A DNA stretch of 64,000 bases from Tolypocladium sp. Sup5 PDA-1 (lineage: Eukaryota > Ascomycota > Sordariomycetes > Hypocreales > Ophiocordycipitaceae). Where the stretch lies: NCBI GenBank assembly GCA_000750105.3, contig JPHH03000008.1, positions 124,001-188,000 on the forward strand, written 5' to 3'. Below, piece after piece: positions 32,561 to 44,638 of the stretch. The position numbers were made by a program, and so were the translations under genes. How positions within the stretch are numbered: the stretch's first letter is position 1; each line of letters begins with the position of its first letter. The notes below the pieces were generated by a model. That model was not told the DNA's origin, made no database searches, and worked only from the letters and a program-made list of their open reading frames with translations.

Positions 32561-35068
32561 ATGGCTGGCTCAGTGGCCCCCCAGCACCAACAGGGCGAAC
32601 CCGCGCCTCCAGCGCCTCAGCATGAGGAGGAATTTGACGAAAAGTACGAGCCCCCTTCGCTCGACACCTTCAACACGCTGGCGCCGGCATATAACGTTCA
32701 CACCAATGACCCCGTCTCCCCGTCTGGGCAACGGGCCGAGGCCAGCCGGCTCAACGATGACCTCGAGCTGCTGCGGGCCGAGCGTCTCATCTCCAACCAG
32801 GAGCAGGAAGAACTGGCCTCCAGGTCTAAGAACCGGAGCCACAACGCCGAGCCCGAGGACGCCTTCAACCAACCCACCGTCAAGGAAACAGCCGTTAAGC
32901 AAAAGAACAAGGACGCCGCCCTCTACAAGTTCTGGCTCTTCCTCAAAAAGTTCCCCCGCTTCGTCCGATATCTCGTCTACCTCTTTCCCGGCGCCGCCCT
33001 GCTCCTGATACCTGTCCTCATCGGCGCTCTTAGGTTCAACCCGGACGACAAGCTCGTCGGAGGCACTGGCGGTGTCCAGCTCATGTGGTTCGGCATCTGG
33101 CTTGAGATTGTGTGGTGCTCCCTCTGGCTGTCGCGCATGGTTACGAGCCTGATGCCGCACCTCTTCTACAGCTTTGCTCGTATCGGCGGCTCGACCACCG
33201 CCAAGAAGTGGAAGGACATCGGCCAGCAGCTCGAGCTACACACTGCTCTCTTTCTCTGGTTTCTGGCCATCCTCATCTCCTTCAAGCCCACAACCAGCGG
33301 CCACCTCGGCCATGTGCCCGACGGCAAGCAGGACGAGGTCAATATTGGCTGGATCGACATTGTAAACAAGGTCATCATCGCCCTCTTCGTCCTCGCTACG
33401 CTCAACTTTGTCGAAAAGATCGTCATCCAGTGGATCGCGACTTCGTTCCACCAGCGTACTTACGCCACTAGGATTGACAACAACAAGGCAGACATCCGCC
33501 AGCTTGTGCAGCTCTTCGAATACGCAAAGGCCAAGCTCGAGCACAGTGACAGCTTCTGGCAGGGAAGCAGTGGACCAACCGGCAGTGGCGTGCAGACGCC
33601 GATGCAGGCGTTCCATGAGAACGCCCGTCACGTTCTCGGCAAGGTCGGATATGTGGCCAATAAAGTTGGCAACGACTTCATCGGCCGCAAGGTCAACGTG
33701 AACCAGCCTCGCAAGGTAGTCTCGGAGCTCCTTCGCACCACCCCCTCTGCCCATACCCTCGCCCGTCTCATCTACAGAAGCCTGGTGCGCGAGGACCGTG
33801 ATACGGTGTACCCCGACGACCTCAAGATTGTCTTCGAGACGCAAGAGGAGATTGACGGGGCCTTTAGCGTCTTCGACAAGGACCTCAACGGCGACATCTC
33901 CATGGACGAGTTCGAGACCGTTTGCAACGAGATCCATCTGGAGGCTATTGCCGCTTCGCTCAAGGACTTGGACTCGGTCATCCAGAAGCTCGACAAGGTC
34001 TTTCTCTTCATCATCGTTGTCATTGCCGTAATCGTCTTCATCTCGATACTGTCAGGCTCGGCCGCGGCTGGCCTCGCATCCGCTGGCACCTCTGTCCTCG
34101 GTCTCGCGTGGATGCTCCAGGCCACGGCGCAAGAGTTCCTCCAGTCCATCATCTTCGTCTTCATCAAGCATCCCTTTGACGTCGGCGATCGCGTCACCAT
34201 TTACGGGTCCTTTGGTGCCAACATGACGGGCGACGACTACTACGTCACCGAGATTTCTCTCCTTTACACCGAATTCAAGAAGATGCAGGGCCACATCGTA
34301 CAAGCACCAAACTCGCTCCTCAACACCCTCTTTATCCTCAACCAGCGACGATCCAACGGCCTTGCCGACGTTGTACCCCTCCAGATGCGCTTCGGCACGC
34401 CGGGCCACATGATCGAGGAGCTAAAGGCCCGCATGCTCGATTTTTGCTTGCAGAACAAGCGTGACTACCAGCCTACCATTATCACGGAGATGACTAGTCT
34501 CACCGAGGTTCGATCCTGCACCATGAACATGGTCTTCATGCACAAGAGCAACTTCCAGAACGAGCTCCTTCGCCTCAACCGGCACAACAGGTTTGTCACG
34601 GAGCTCATGGACCAGATGGTTCAGATCGGCATCCAGGCACCGTACCGCGTGGAACCTGGCGGCAGCCGCGAGTTCCCCATGTACTGGGCTGGGTCGCAGC
34701 CGCCGCCATACGGCAAGGACCAGCAGTACGACGACAACAATGCCCCGCCCGGCGCCGGCCCGTCTCACAGGGTGGTGCCCAAGCACAGCGCGAGTATGCG
34801 TAGCCAGCGCCTCCCTACCACCAACGAGGAGGCCATTATGGGCTTCGGGGACGTGTTTGAGAACCGACGGGAGAATTCCCTGGCGCAGCGCATGGCGTCC
34901 ATCAGGGAGAAGGAGCGTGGTCTCAAGGCAGAGGCCGAGGCCGAGTCCCGCGGCTCGACGTCCGCCCTTGCGCCGTCCATCTCCCAGGACTCGCACTCTC
35001 TGTCGCGCTCACGCATTTTCGGGCGCGCTCGCAGCGGGACTAGGAGCCAGCATGACGAGGTTGTCTGA
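32561..35068 (+). CDS. MscS-family mechanosensitive channel with EF-hand (Msy1/Msy2 type)
   Basis: Single exon, 835 aa. Fungal MscS homologues of this type sit in the ER or cortical membranes and shape calcium responses to hypo-osmotic shock. The order is: acidic disordered N-terminus; four membrane segments (YLVYLFPGAALLLIPVLIG, WFGIWLEIVWCSLWLS, FLWFLAILISF, IVNKVIIALFVLATLNF); a cytosolic stretch with one EF-hand (FDKDLNGDISMDEFETV, near residues 437-450); the pore helix region (FIIVVIAVIVFISILSG, then GSAAAGLASAGTSVLGLAW); and the MscS beta domain (QSIIFVFIKHPFDVGDRV, VQAPNSLLNTLFI). A long Ser/Arg-rich C-terminal tail follows. The EF-hand keeps Asp/Asn/Asp ligands and the closing Glu-side acids, so calcium binding is plausible. 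Confidence 0.93.
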   Translation: MAGSVAPQHQQGEPAPPAPQHEEEFDEKYEPPSLDTFNTLAPAYNVHTNDPVSPSGQRAEASRLNDDLELLRAERLISNQEQEELASRSKNRSHNAEPEDAFNQPTVKETAVKQKNKDAALYKFWLFLKKFPRFVRYLVYLFPGAALLLIPVLIGALRFNPDDKLVGGTGGVQLMWFGIWLEIVWCSLWLSRMVTSLMPHLFYSFARIGGSTTAKKWKDIGQQLELHTALFLWFLAILISFKPTTSGHLGHVPDGKQDEVNIGWIDIVNKVIIALFVLATLNFVEKIVIQWIATSFHQRTYATRIDNNKADIRQLVQLFEYAKAKLEHSDSFWQGSSGPTGSGVQTPMQAFHENARHVLGKVGYVANKVGNDFIGRKVNVNQPRKVVSELLRTTPSAHTLARLIYRSLVREDRDTVYPDDLKIVFETQEEIDGAFSVFDKDLNGDISMDEFETVCNEIHLEAIAASLKDLDSVIQKLDKVFLFIIVVIAVIVFISILSGSAAAGLASAGTSVLGLAWMLQATAQEFLQSIIFVFIKHPFDVGDRVTIYGSFGANMTGDDYYVTEISLLYTEFKKMQGHIVQAPNSLLNTLFILNQRRSNGLADVVPLQMRFGTPGHMIEELKARMLDFCLQNKRDYQPTIITEMTSLTEVRSCTMNMVFMHKSNFQNELLRLNRHNRFVTELMDQMVQIGIQAPYRVEPGGSREFPMYWAGSQPPPYGKDQQYDDNNAPPGAGPSHRVVPKHSASMRSQRLPTTNEEAIMGFGDVFENRRENSLAQRMASIREKERGLKAEAEAESRGSTSALAPSISQDSHSLSRSRIFGRARSGTRSQHDEVV

Positions 35069-36003
35069 TTTCGCGACTTCATTATTACTGCTTCACGACT
35101 TGACGATTTGCTTGAAAAGTATTTGTTTTATTAGACTGGGTGTGCGAGCGACTGGCCCACGCCCATGGTATATCCCCCCTTATTGCCCGTCTTGCTGTCC
35201 CTTTCTTTTGGATTTTGGGCAACGAATGCAAGACCTTGATCAAGGGCTTGGGTCGAGATATACGTGTACATACAGATGACTGTGGGTTGATGCTCAGGCC
35301 TTAGCGATGAGAGCTTACATGGCTTTTACTGTTGGAAGTAGAATTAGACGTTTAGTTGGAATACAGACGAAGCCGTTCAACAGGAGTTGTATCGGTTCGT
35401 GGTGACCGCTGACCAGGGTACAGAACGCGACTTCTACGGATACCTTAGTTCATGTTTGAAGCTTATTTGAAACCCGTTTGATGCTATAATGAGCGACGCC
35501 ACAACGTGGCTCGCGAATGAGGCCGTTGTGTCTCTGGGCAGACGATGGGATTCTCACAATGTGCATGTCCGTCAACCCGGCACATTCCAAGCTCATTAGA
35601 AATTTTCGCACTGTCGGCTCTCTGTTGGTGAAGTGCTTTGCTTTGCCGAAATAATGTTACGCCTTGCCGAGAGTAGCGGAATTGTTAGTGTTGGCGGCCC
35701 CCCACGTTGCCAGCTGGGATGGAAGCTGTTCAGCTCAGCCGCGTTTGTGGCGCTGCCATGTGTCCAAGAGGAGATGGCCAATTCGACTGGAGCTTGCATG
35801 TCCGCTGCTGATTGTTGCCATTTGAACCTGCTGCAGCTTCCTGTTTCTGAGGAGGTGCTAGGGGCTGGTCGTGTCTTGTTGCGCCTCTGTATTTGAACCT
35901 CTAGCTTCCATCGAACTGCGACGGCGATGCTGCGGTAGGCCAGCCCGCGACCTCGGCCGAACCATCACACCACCGCAGCGAACCCCGAAGCGGAGGCGAA
36001 GCC
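35069..36003. other. intergenic
   Basis: About 935 bp between two co-directional genes; holds the MscS 3' end and the WW-protein promoter. No other feature seen. Confidence 0.5.
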
Positions 36004-37112
36004 ATGTCCGGACTGCCTCTCGGCTGGGAGTCCGACTACGACGGCCAGCGCTGGTTCTACACGTACAGGCCCTCGGGCCACATCCAGTACCACTTCCCCT
36101 CCGAGGGCGACGAATTCCCCGACTTCATCGACTCCGCGGCGCCCGCGCCTGACCTCGCGCCCGAGGAACGCCTCGAATCGCAGCAGCAGGTGCGCAGACA
36201 GACGAGCACGACGGGCGCGCCCAGGGCTCCGGCAGCCATCAGCAATGGCGCGAGCAAGCCCGACAAGCCGCTCATGTCGGCGACGGCGCAGCCCGTGAGC
36301 TTCGTGTGGGAGGCCGACGAGCCCGAGGAGGAGGAGGGCGAGCAGGTCTTCCAGCCCGAGAGCTTCATGTTCCTCGGCCCCGGGGCGTATGTGGACGTGA
36401 GCCCGCTGAACGAGGAGGAGGAGGAGGCGGCGAAGAGGGTTGTTGCCGGGGGCATTGGGGAGCGGTTCGAGGGTGGAGGGCTGGGCGTCGGGGGTAAGGG
36501 TGTGAGCCCCGTGGCCAGCGGCATGACGACGCCGATGATGCCCAAGACCGAGCTTTCGGTGTCTCCCGGAGAAGGAGAGTCGGCTGCCACGACGAGCGGG
36601 CCTGATCCGATCGAGAGCCCGCCGGTCATGTCCGAACCCGTCCAGGAGGCCCCCGTATCACCGCCCATCACGGACAGCCAGCCAACCATACACATGATCG
36701 ACGGCCGCGAGATGCCGCACGAGCTGCCCGTCGACATACAACCGCCCCCGCCCCCGCCCCCGCCGCCGCAGGTCTTCGACCCCGTGGGCATCGTGGCCGA
36801 GATGCCGACCGAGCACACGGCCGTGGCCCATATCGAGCTGCATCCGGATCCGGTCGAGATGGGCGACAATTCGGTCCTGGCGCCGATCGAGACGGCGGCG
36901 CCGGGGGGCATGGCCGAGCTGCCGGAGAGGAGCAGTCCATTGGAGATGAAGGCACCGCACAAGATGGAGACGAGGCAGAGGGAGCAGGAGACACCGGAGC
37001 AGAAGCAGCGACAGCCGCAGCAAGGGCAAGAGGTCCAACCAGGGCAATCAACGCAGCACAAGGAGGATTCACTGGGGGAGCAAGGGCAACAGGTTCAGCA
37101 GCAACAACAGAT

Positions 37113-37144
<32 letters not shown>

Positions 37145-40100
37145 TTCAGCAGCATCAGCCTAGTTACCAATGGCCGCAACAACAACAACAACTTGGACAG
37201 CGGTCACAGCAATGGCAGCAAGTACCCCAGGGTCAGCAGCAGCAGCAGCAGCAGAGTGTGCAACAGGGCAAGCAACCACAGCAGCAACAGCAAACTCATC
37301 ATGGACAGCAGCAAGTAACACAGAGCTCAAGTCAGCAACAACAACAGCCAGTCTATCAGTGGTCCCAGCAGCAGCAGCAACATGGACAGGCACCCATGCA
37401 CCCATCGGAGGAGAAACTGGAACCTTTCAAGATTGCAAGAAAGCCAACTGGGGGCACTGGACAGCAACCGGCGTATCAGCCATATGTTCCCGGCAAAGAT
37501 GACGCAGCAGCGACAACGCAGCCTCCGACAGACAGGAGGAGAAGCAACGCCGGGTCACTCCAACGTGAGGTGTCACTGATGCTAGGCTCAAGGCCCGAGT
37601 CCGCAGCAAACTTCGACCCCAGCACTGTTCCCGGTGTTTTGTCCCCGGCGCAGATGCCTCCCAAGGCCTCCATAGATGGAACGGTTCAACAAACGGCCCC
37701 CAAGCAAAGCGCTCCCGCACCCGCGATTCACAGTGGTGCCGGGCAGGAGACGCCCGAGGGCAAGGCTTCGGATCAAGGCCTGTCTCATGTGCCCTCGGTG
37801 CTACAGCCCGCCAAGAATGGGCAGAACAAGACTTCTCTACAGGGGCCGCCACAGCCAGCTGCCCCTGTCGAGCCTCAGCCCGCCCCTGTGGTGGGACACG
37901 ATGCTTCACAGAAGCCGCAGAGCCAAGGCGTCTTTTCCAAGTTCCCGTCTATCCTAAGGCCGGCGCGTGGGAGAGGAGCTACATCTCTGCCAGAGCAACA
38001 AGCGCGTTCTGCACAGAATCAGATTCCCATACCGGCCACTGTCCCTGGCCCGACGGGCCCCAACGGAGGTGCTCAAGGACAGGGCCACACATCTCCGCAA
38101 GCTACTGGGCATCCCACATCCATCACGCCTGGCTCAGGACAGCAGCCGCCGAGACCAGGTGTGCAACGCGTCACGACTGGCCCTGGGCAATTGCCGTCTC
38201 AAGCCCCTCCCGCCGGTGCGCAGGCATACATGCCACATCAGGGACCGCCAGGTGGCCAGGCTCCTCCGCAGGGGCCGTGGCAGATTCAACACCCTGTTCG
38301 ACCAGCGAGTGCTATGCCGGCCGTTGGACATGTGCAACAGGGGGCACCTAATCAATGGCCATGGCGCCAGCAAATGCCTCCGAGCAACGCTTATGGCCAG
38401 CCGCCAACGGGGCCTCCGCATGGACAAATGCAGCAGCCTCTGCAGCCGGGTCAACCTCAAGTCCCGCAGCAGCAGTTCCAGCAGATACAGAACGTACAGT
38501 CTACACAGCCTGGCCGGCCACAAAGCGCTATGGCAAGTCCTTCACCTCAGCAGCTCCAGCAGATGCAGAACGTACAGCCCGCGCAGCCTGGTCGATCACA
38601 AAGCGCCATAGGAAACCCTTCACCGCAGCAGTACCCTCCCGTCAACTCTCCCCAGGGCGTTGCAGGACCGCAACAGCAGTCAGTCTCGATCAATCAGACT
38701 CCACCACTTCAGGGGGTCCGTCGTGCCTCTACATTCAGCCCTGGAGATGTGTCTCCGATACGGCCCCGATCTGAGAGCTCATCGTCCGTGTACCCTCTGC
38801 AGACACCGTCACCTATGGAGCAATTTCGACGGGACTCGTCGAATCCTTCGATTGCTCAGAGCGTCAATGGAACGGGTTATACGCCCTCACCGAGCAACGG
38901 GACATCTGGGCCGGCTCCCCATGCCACCACACAAGGGGTTGCCCAAGGCACCCCAGGACCTCCTGTGCCTACCAAGGTCCCGCTGCAACACGTTCCTGGT
39001 TCGTTTTTCCCGGTGCAAAATCCAGGCCAGGGAACCAGTGGCCAGAGTCAGAGCCAGCCCCAAGGATCTCCAGGGCAAATCCAACAGCCGCCGTCGGCCG
39101 TGCCACCGCAGCATCTATCAAACGAGCACCCTATAGGCTTCCAGGTAACGATGGCTAATGCTGCACAGCGTCCCACGGCACAGTCCAAACCTGGGCCTCC
39201 GCCTCAAAGCAACAACGCCCAGCAACAGAGCCCACAACCGCCACAACCGCCACAACCGCCGCCGCAACGATCGGCTACTTCTACACCTGCCCATCTACTC
39301 GGCCGCATAGAAGAACACGATGAGTCGGAGGTGGTTTCAAAGCCAAACGCAACGCCGCAGGGCACCAGGCCAAGCTCCATGACGTCGAGCTTACAGCAGT
39401 CTCCGCACGTACAGAGACAGAGCGTTCAGCAGCCACCGGCTCAGGGTCCTGCTGGGCCACAACCGGCTACTGGAGCTGTTCCCCAAGGATCTGGAGTGTC
39501 TCCGCCCAAGGTTACGAACCAACAGACCCACTGGCAACCAGAACCAGGTCAGGCAATACCGCAGGGACAGCATCCTGGGCAGCCACCTGTTGGATACCCG
39601 TCTCAGGGACAGATGCCTCAGGGACAAATGCCACCACAGGGACAGATGCAATCTCAGGGGCCAATGTCTCCACAGAGCTCTGCACCGCCTGGGCAGCCCC
39701 TCCAGCAGCAAGCTCCATGGAACGTTCCGATGCATCCCGGCGCGCCGCCTCAAGGTTTCCGTCCGGGCCCTGCGCAACCGCAGGGTGTGAACAATCCAGC
39801 TGGCAAGGAAAAGGAGAAGAAGTGGGCCAAGTGGTTCAAGAGTTCCAAGCCATCACAGAGCCCGAAGCCGCAGCAGCAGTCTATGCAGTACCCGCCTGGG
39901 CAAATTCCCGCCCAAGGCAATCCAAACCAGCCGCCACCACAATGGGCCGGTGGACAGTACTTCCAATCACCGGGCTGGCAGCCGGGTCAAAGCCCGCCTC
40001 CTCCAGGTTTCCAACCCGGCATGCCTCCTCAATTCGTCCCTGGGTCGCAAATGGGTGGCAGTATGCCTCCAGGCATGATGCCGTCAGGGCCATCTCAAGG

Positions 40101-40614
40101 TAGGCATAGCATGTCAGACTCGGCGTCTACATCTACTGTTGGGTCATCCATGCATCCACAGCAAGTAATGCAGCAACATCAACTTGGACAAGTGCCTGGC
40201 TTGGGGCTACAACATGTTGGCAACAGCCAGCATCCCCAACCCGTACCGGCTGCCGCTTCGGTTTCGAATCAGCCGGGACCTCAAGGACCTGGCTACCATC
40301 ACGCAAAGTCACACTCAAATGCTAGTTTGCCTCCACAGGGGCAAATGCAGCAACCAGCGCCTCAAGGCCAACAGCAGCCTCACCCCAGCCAGGGCCCGAA
40401 ACACTCCGCCGGACAAAATCCCATGCCGGCTCCGTTGTTCGCCAATCCAAACGCGGCAGCTCCCAATAACAATGCCCAACCAGTTACGGGCAACACGAAC
40501 GTACACGCTGGGCCACAGGAACGGTCTCCTCGCGACGATAGATGGGCAAAGAACGCGACTGCTGATTATTCTGGAGGCGATTGGGGTGACGAGGCGGGCT
40601 GGCAGAGACGTTGA
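36004..40614 (+). CDS. large WW-domain, Q/P-rich disordered protein
   Basis: Single exon, 1536 aa. A WW domain lies at the extreme N-terminus (LPLGWESDYDGQRWFYTYR, then HIQYHFP), the fold that binds proline motifs. Everything after it is low-complexity: an acidic region, a run of nine prolines near residue 247, a polyglutamine core (about residues 360-500) and thousands of bases of Pro/Gln/Gly repeats such as PQGQMPPQGQMQ. Near the end a short basic-aromatic island (KEKEKKWAKWFKSSKPS) stands out, and the protein closes with Asp/Trp-rich GDWGDEAGWQRR. The layout suggests a scaffold or condensate-type protein; the WW domain could bind its own or partners' PPxY-like sites. No enzyme domain seen. 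Orthologues appear to be fungal; function unknown to me. Confidence 0.85.
37091..37405 (+). repeat. CAG/CAA polyglutamine repeat
   Basis: Nearly continuous CAG/CAA codons inside the WW-domain protein gene, with an uninterrupted CAG run at about 37113-37143. Pure CAG stretches are prone to length change. Confidence 0.85.
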
Positions 40615-41110
40615 TTCTAGTCGCAGGTTCTGAATATTCCGATTGCCATCATACCCATTTCGACCTCCATTGCATTTCATAGCCTTTTTATTCTAATCAT
40701 GTGAAGGAAAGGGAACAAGGGACAGTGCTTTCTGACATCGTCAACTCCTGTCTTGTCCAGGCTTGGACGTAGATTGTTAGTTTAATCCATATACACCAGC
40801 GCGCCAGAATTCATCATTACTTGTCTAGTATACTCTCTGACGCATTGTCACACACTGCAGTCACATCGTCCAATAATGCACGAACTGAGTGCTGCTGTAA
40901 TTACTTCGTACCCTGACAACAATGAACAGTGCGCATCGTGGAGTCTTGTACATGGTTTGATGGGGCACGTGATAGCGTGTCACTGGCGCGTGAAAGGAAG
41001 GCGTGTCCCGCCCCCTCCATGGCTCGTGCCTTTCTAGCAGCTATACGAAGTAGTGACCTGAATCAACTCTTGTCAACCCAATCCTCAAAGATGCTCCAAG
41101 AAACAGCGAA
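40615..41110. other. intergenic
   Basis: About 500 bp, AT-richer, between two co-directional genes. Nothing specific seen. Confidence 0.5.
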
Positions 41111-44100
41111 ATGACGCGGTCCAAATCGCTCGCGCAAGCGGAGAAGATGGCGCGAGAAGGGAACAACGAGTCGCAGGACAGCCAGGCCATATTTGACGCC
41201 CACCAGGCCCTGTTCGGCGTTGGAACGGTAGGTACTTCGTACCCGCTCTGTGTAACCTCGAGGCTGTGCAGTCTGGGGGGAGGCCTGCTGACCAAAGAAC
41301 CCGTTCGCGGAACAACAGCTCAGCAGCTCCCCGCCCCCTGCGCGGTTAAGAGTGGCGAATCGCGACCCTGAGGTGTACGCCGAACCCGGCATTGATTCAT
41401 CCAACCAGCAGCCCGGCCGTCTGCTCGCTGGGGTTGAGCCAGCAGAAGTCGCGGAAGATGGAGCGCGAGTTGGCGACGCGGAGGTGGGTGTCCCCCGTCT
41501 GACGGACAAGGATGGCACAGATACTAACCCTGGCAAAAGCAAACAACAGACAAGGCTGCAGGCGATGAGGTAATGTCCGACACCGTTAACGACATCGAAC
41601 CGACCCGACCGAAGTCGTTCAAACAATCTGCCCCGTTTGGACTCGACGATGACAGTTCCGTCGTCAAGGACACGCCTCCCCTCGACGACCCGTCTTCGGT
41701 GCAACAGCGTGATGCACCCCCTGCACCTCTGAACCAGGAAGATAGGCTGCCTTCGGTGCCTGCGGGTGCCGCCGCGCCTACGCGAAGGATGGACGTCTCC
41801 CAGCAGACGCCTACGCAGGTTAACGAAGACCGAGACTACACTGCATTCTGCGACCCCCTGCCGTCGAGTCCCGTCGAGCGTCTGACGCAGCGCAATACCG
41901 ATGATGATCCACGAACCCTCCACGAAGGCGACACGGGAGCCGTGAACTTTGGAAACCTCAGCGACATCCCCCGGCCATCGTCGCAAATATCCGAGGATGG
42001 TGGTTTCGACACCACTAGAGGCGAATGGCGCGCAGAGGCACGCACCTCCCAACTGCATTCTAATCCGGCATACACCCCCTTTAAACCTCACGGCGTGCCG
42101 CCTGAGACTCCAGCGCTACCCAAAAACCCCTTTGGAGCGAAACCCAGCATTGCAGTCCCTCTCGCCGGCACCCAGCTCTTTGGGCAGACCCAGCAGCTCT
42201 CATCGGCGGTAAAGGCTAGCCCAACATCGTCGCGACCCTCCCCGAACCTCTTCCTCAACTCAATCTCGCCAAATGTTATGGAGACGTCGCCTCTCAAGAA
42301 CCGAGCGAACGTGTCATCGCCGACCGATATACGAACGTCGAGCCCCCAACGGCTGCACGAGGGTGCAGAGACTTTGCTTAAGGACAAGACTGGAGCCGTC
42401 GCGCACGAGGACAGCCCGGCCGGTGGTAGATCTCCCAGGGAGGATCTGATCCCAGAGTCGCCAACATTGCAAGCGCAGAGACCGTCTATTGGCCGCCAAC
42501 CTTTGGCACACTACGAGCCGATGAAGCAATCGCAAGAGCGAAAGTCAAACAGCGATTTCCAGCCCCTGGATTTACTTTTCGATAATGAGGATGATGGTGC
42601 CTTTAAGAAGCTGGAGCGTCGGAAGCGGGCAGAAAAGAGACGAGCAGAAGCCAGAGAGCAAATGGAAAGGGTCAGCTTCCAGCGACACTCACGACGGGAA
42701 TCAGGAGATCAACCAAATAGGAAGAAGCGGAGGCTGCAATCCATCGAAGAAAACGCTGCTGGTGACGAGGCGGCAGGCCCAAGCCGGATCAAGAGCCAGG
42801 AGGCCGCAGTGGTTCGCGACTCTCAGCAAGCGCCTATCTCTTCCCTCGAAACACCCTCTGTTGAATCAACAAAAGCAACACCGGGCGTGGCCAGCGCAGA
42901 GGTGGAACGAGCCGACCAGGGCGAAGACACCTCAGCCCAGCACCGTACCGAGGCGGAGCCAGCTGACGAGGAGATGATTCCGGCTACTAGCCCGGTGCGA
43001 TCCTCCCCTACGGACAACCTACGCAGCATACCACCGGCTTCGGAGCCAGAGCTGCCAGCTCTGGTTGATGATGATGTAATTCACGGAAAGCAGACGGACG
43101 ATAGGATGAGGACGTCCTCTTTCCCGCCTTTCGGCCGGACACAGAGCGCTCGGACACAAGCCAAAAGGAATCCGTTTCTCAGCTCGTCTACATCTGAGGC
43201 GCTACCAGTGGAGCCTGGCGACAAGATGGAGCAGGTGGTATCGACTCTTGAAAGCCCAGTCAGTACGGCGTCTACTGCTCATCCCTCTGCTGTTGCCAAG
43301 AACACTGCCCAGCGCCAAACAGGTGCTCAGGATGATGCGGAGAAGCAGGCGCAGAAGGAGGTTCTAGTTTCGACCCGCCTACGACCCCTTAGACGACATC
43401 CCCGTACACCACTTCAACATCGTCCGAGCGACCCCGCCGCGGCGCCCTCGTCCAGCTTAACCACATTGTCTGCAACACCAGTGCCATCATCCAAGACGAC
43501 ACCTGGAACCCAAGAATCAGCCGCTTCTGATCAGCCAGGGTCAGTCAACATGCTCTCTCCAGGGAGCGATAGGAACTTGCGAAAGCGCGCTCTGAGAATT
43601 GCAGCCAAGTCCGAGTCGCCACAACCGATGACAAGGGCTACGAAAGCGGCGAAGCTATCTATGAGGTTGGACTCGGACTCTACCGATGAGCTGCACCACT
43701 CGCCACCACCATCCACCTTTGACAAGGGCGCATCGTATTCCAAGTCTGGTAGATCTTTTCGGCAGAGCATTGGGTCGACCCACCGTGGGCGTCGCTTGTT
43801 TGAGGGCATGACATTCGCCTTGTCCTCCCAGTCGGACAAGCCAGAACAACAGCGCACAAGGCTGGAATCGCGGGTCCTTCAAGCCGGCGGCTCCGTTCTC
43901 AAAGACGGATTTCAAGAGCTCTTCGAGCAATCAGCCATTATGAATACGACCAACACGATGGTTGATGGGGATGACCCCCTGAAGCTCGTACGAACCAGTT
44001 CCAGCTGCGGGTTCACGGCCCTCATTGCCGATGGCCATTCAAGGAAACCCAAGTATATGCAAGCCCTCGCACTGGGCCTGCCTTGTCTGGGCAACCAGTG

Positions 44101-44638
44101 GATAGCAGCATGCCTCAGCAAGGGTGAAATTGTGGACTGGGAGCCTTACTTGTTGTGTGCTGGCTCGTCTGCTGTTCTCGGTAACGCTATCCGATCGCGG
44201 ATCCTGCCGCCGTATTCGGCGGTAGATGCAAGGCTGGCAGACGTTATTGAGCACAGACGGAGGCCACTGCAGGATCAAAGCATCCTGGTTGTCATGGATG
44301 CCAAGAAGAGGCGAGGAGAAACGAAGCAACAGTACATGTTCCTTGTCCAGGGGTTGGGGCCATCCGCCATATCAAGGGTCTCGACCGTTCAGCAAGCGCG
44401 AGAGGCCTTGCGGGAGCGCGAACGGGCAGGTCAGCCGTTCGACTGGCTGTACATTGACAAGTCTGCCGGGACGGCTGAGTCAGTACTGTCGCCACCACGC
44501 GGTTCGGGGTCAAACAAGAAGAAGCAGGTGGCTGCAGAAGCCCCAATTGGAGGGGATATACGCGTATTGACTGATGAACTTGTGATTCAAAGCCTCATTT
44601 TGGGCCGGATGGTGGAGCAGGAGGAACTGAAGATTTGA
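41111..44638 (+). CDS. Rad9/Crb2-like DNA-damage checkpoint adaptor with BRCT repeats
   Basis: Checkpoint mediator of the Rad9/Crb2/53BP1 group that links DNA-damage kinases to effector kinases. Model: exons 41111-41227, 41373-41483 and about 41540-44638; the third acceptor is uncertain (41540 or 41555), placed by a perfect TACTAAC branch site at 41522-41528. About 1100 aa. The N-terminus holds ATM/ATR-type SQ sites (NNESQDSQAIFD), and further SQ/TQ sites scatter through a long disordered middle (KQSQERKS, RIKSQEAAV, RDSQQAP). C-terminal BRCT repeats include RRLFEGMTFALSS, VLQAGGSVLKDGFQELF, YMQALALGLPCLGNQWIAAC (first repeat) and SILVVMDAKKRR with GGDIRVLTDELVIQSLILG (second). I could not recognise the Tudor domain that sits before the BRCTs in Crb2 and 53BP1. 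Confidence 0.82.

Noticed and set aside
37091..37405. CAG array considered as a CRISPR-like or satellite array
   Set aside because: Codon-phased CAG/CAA inside a coding frame; it is a polyglutamine tract.
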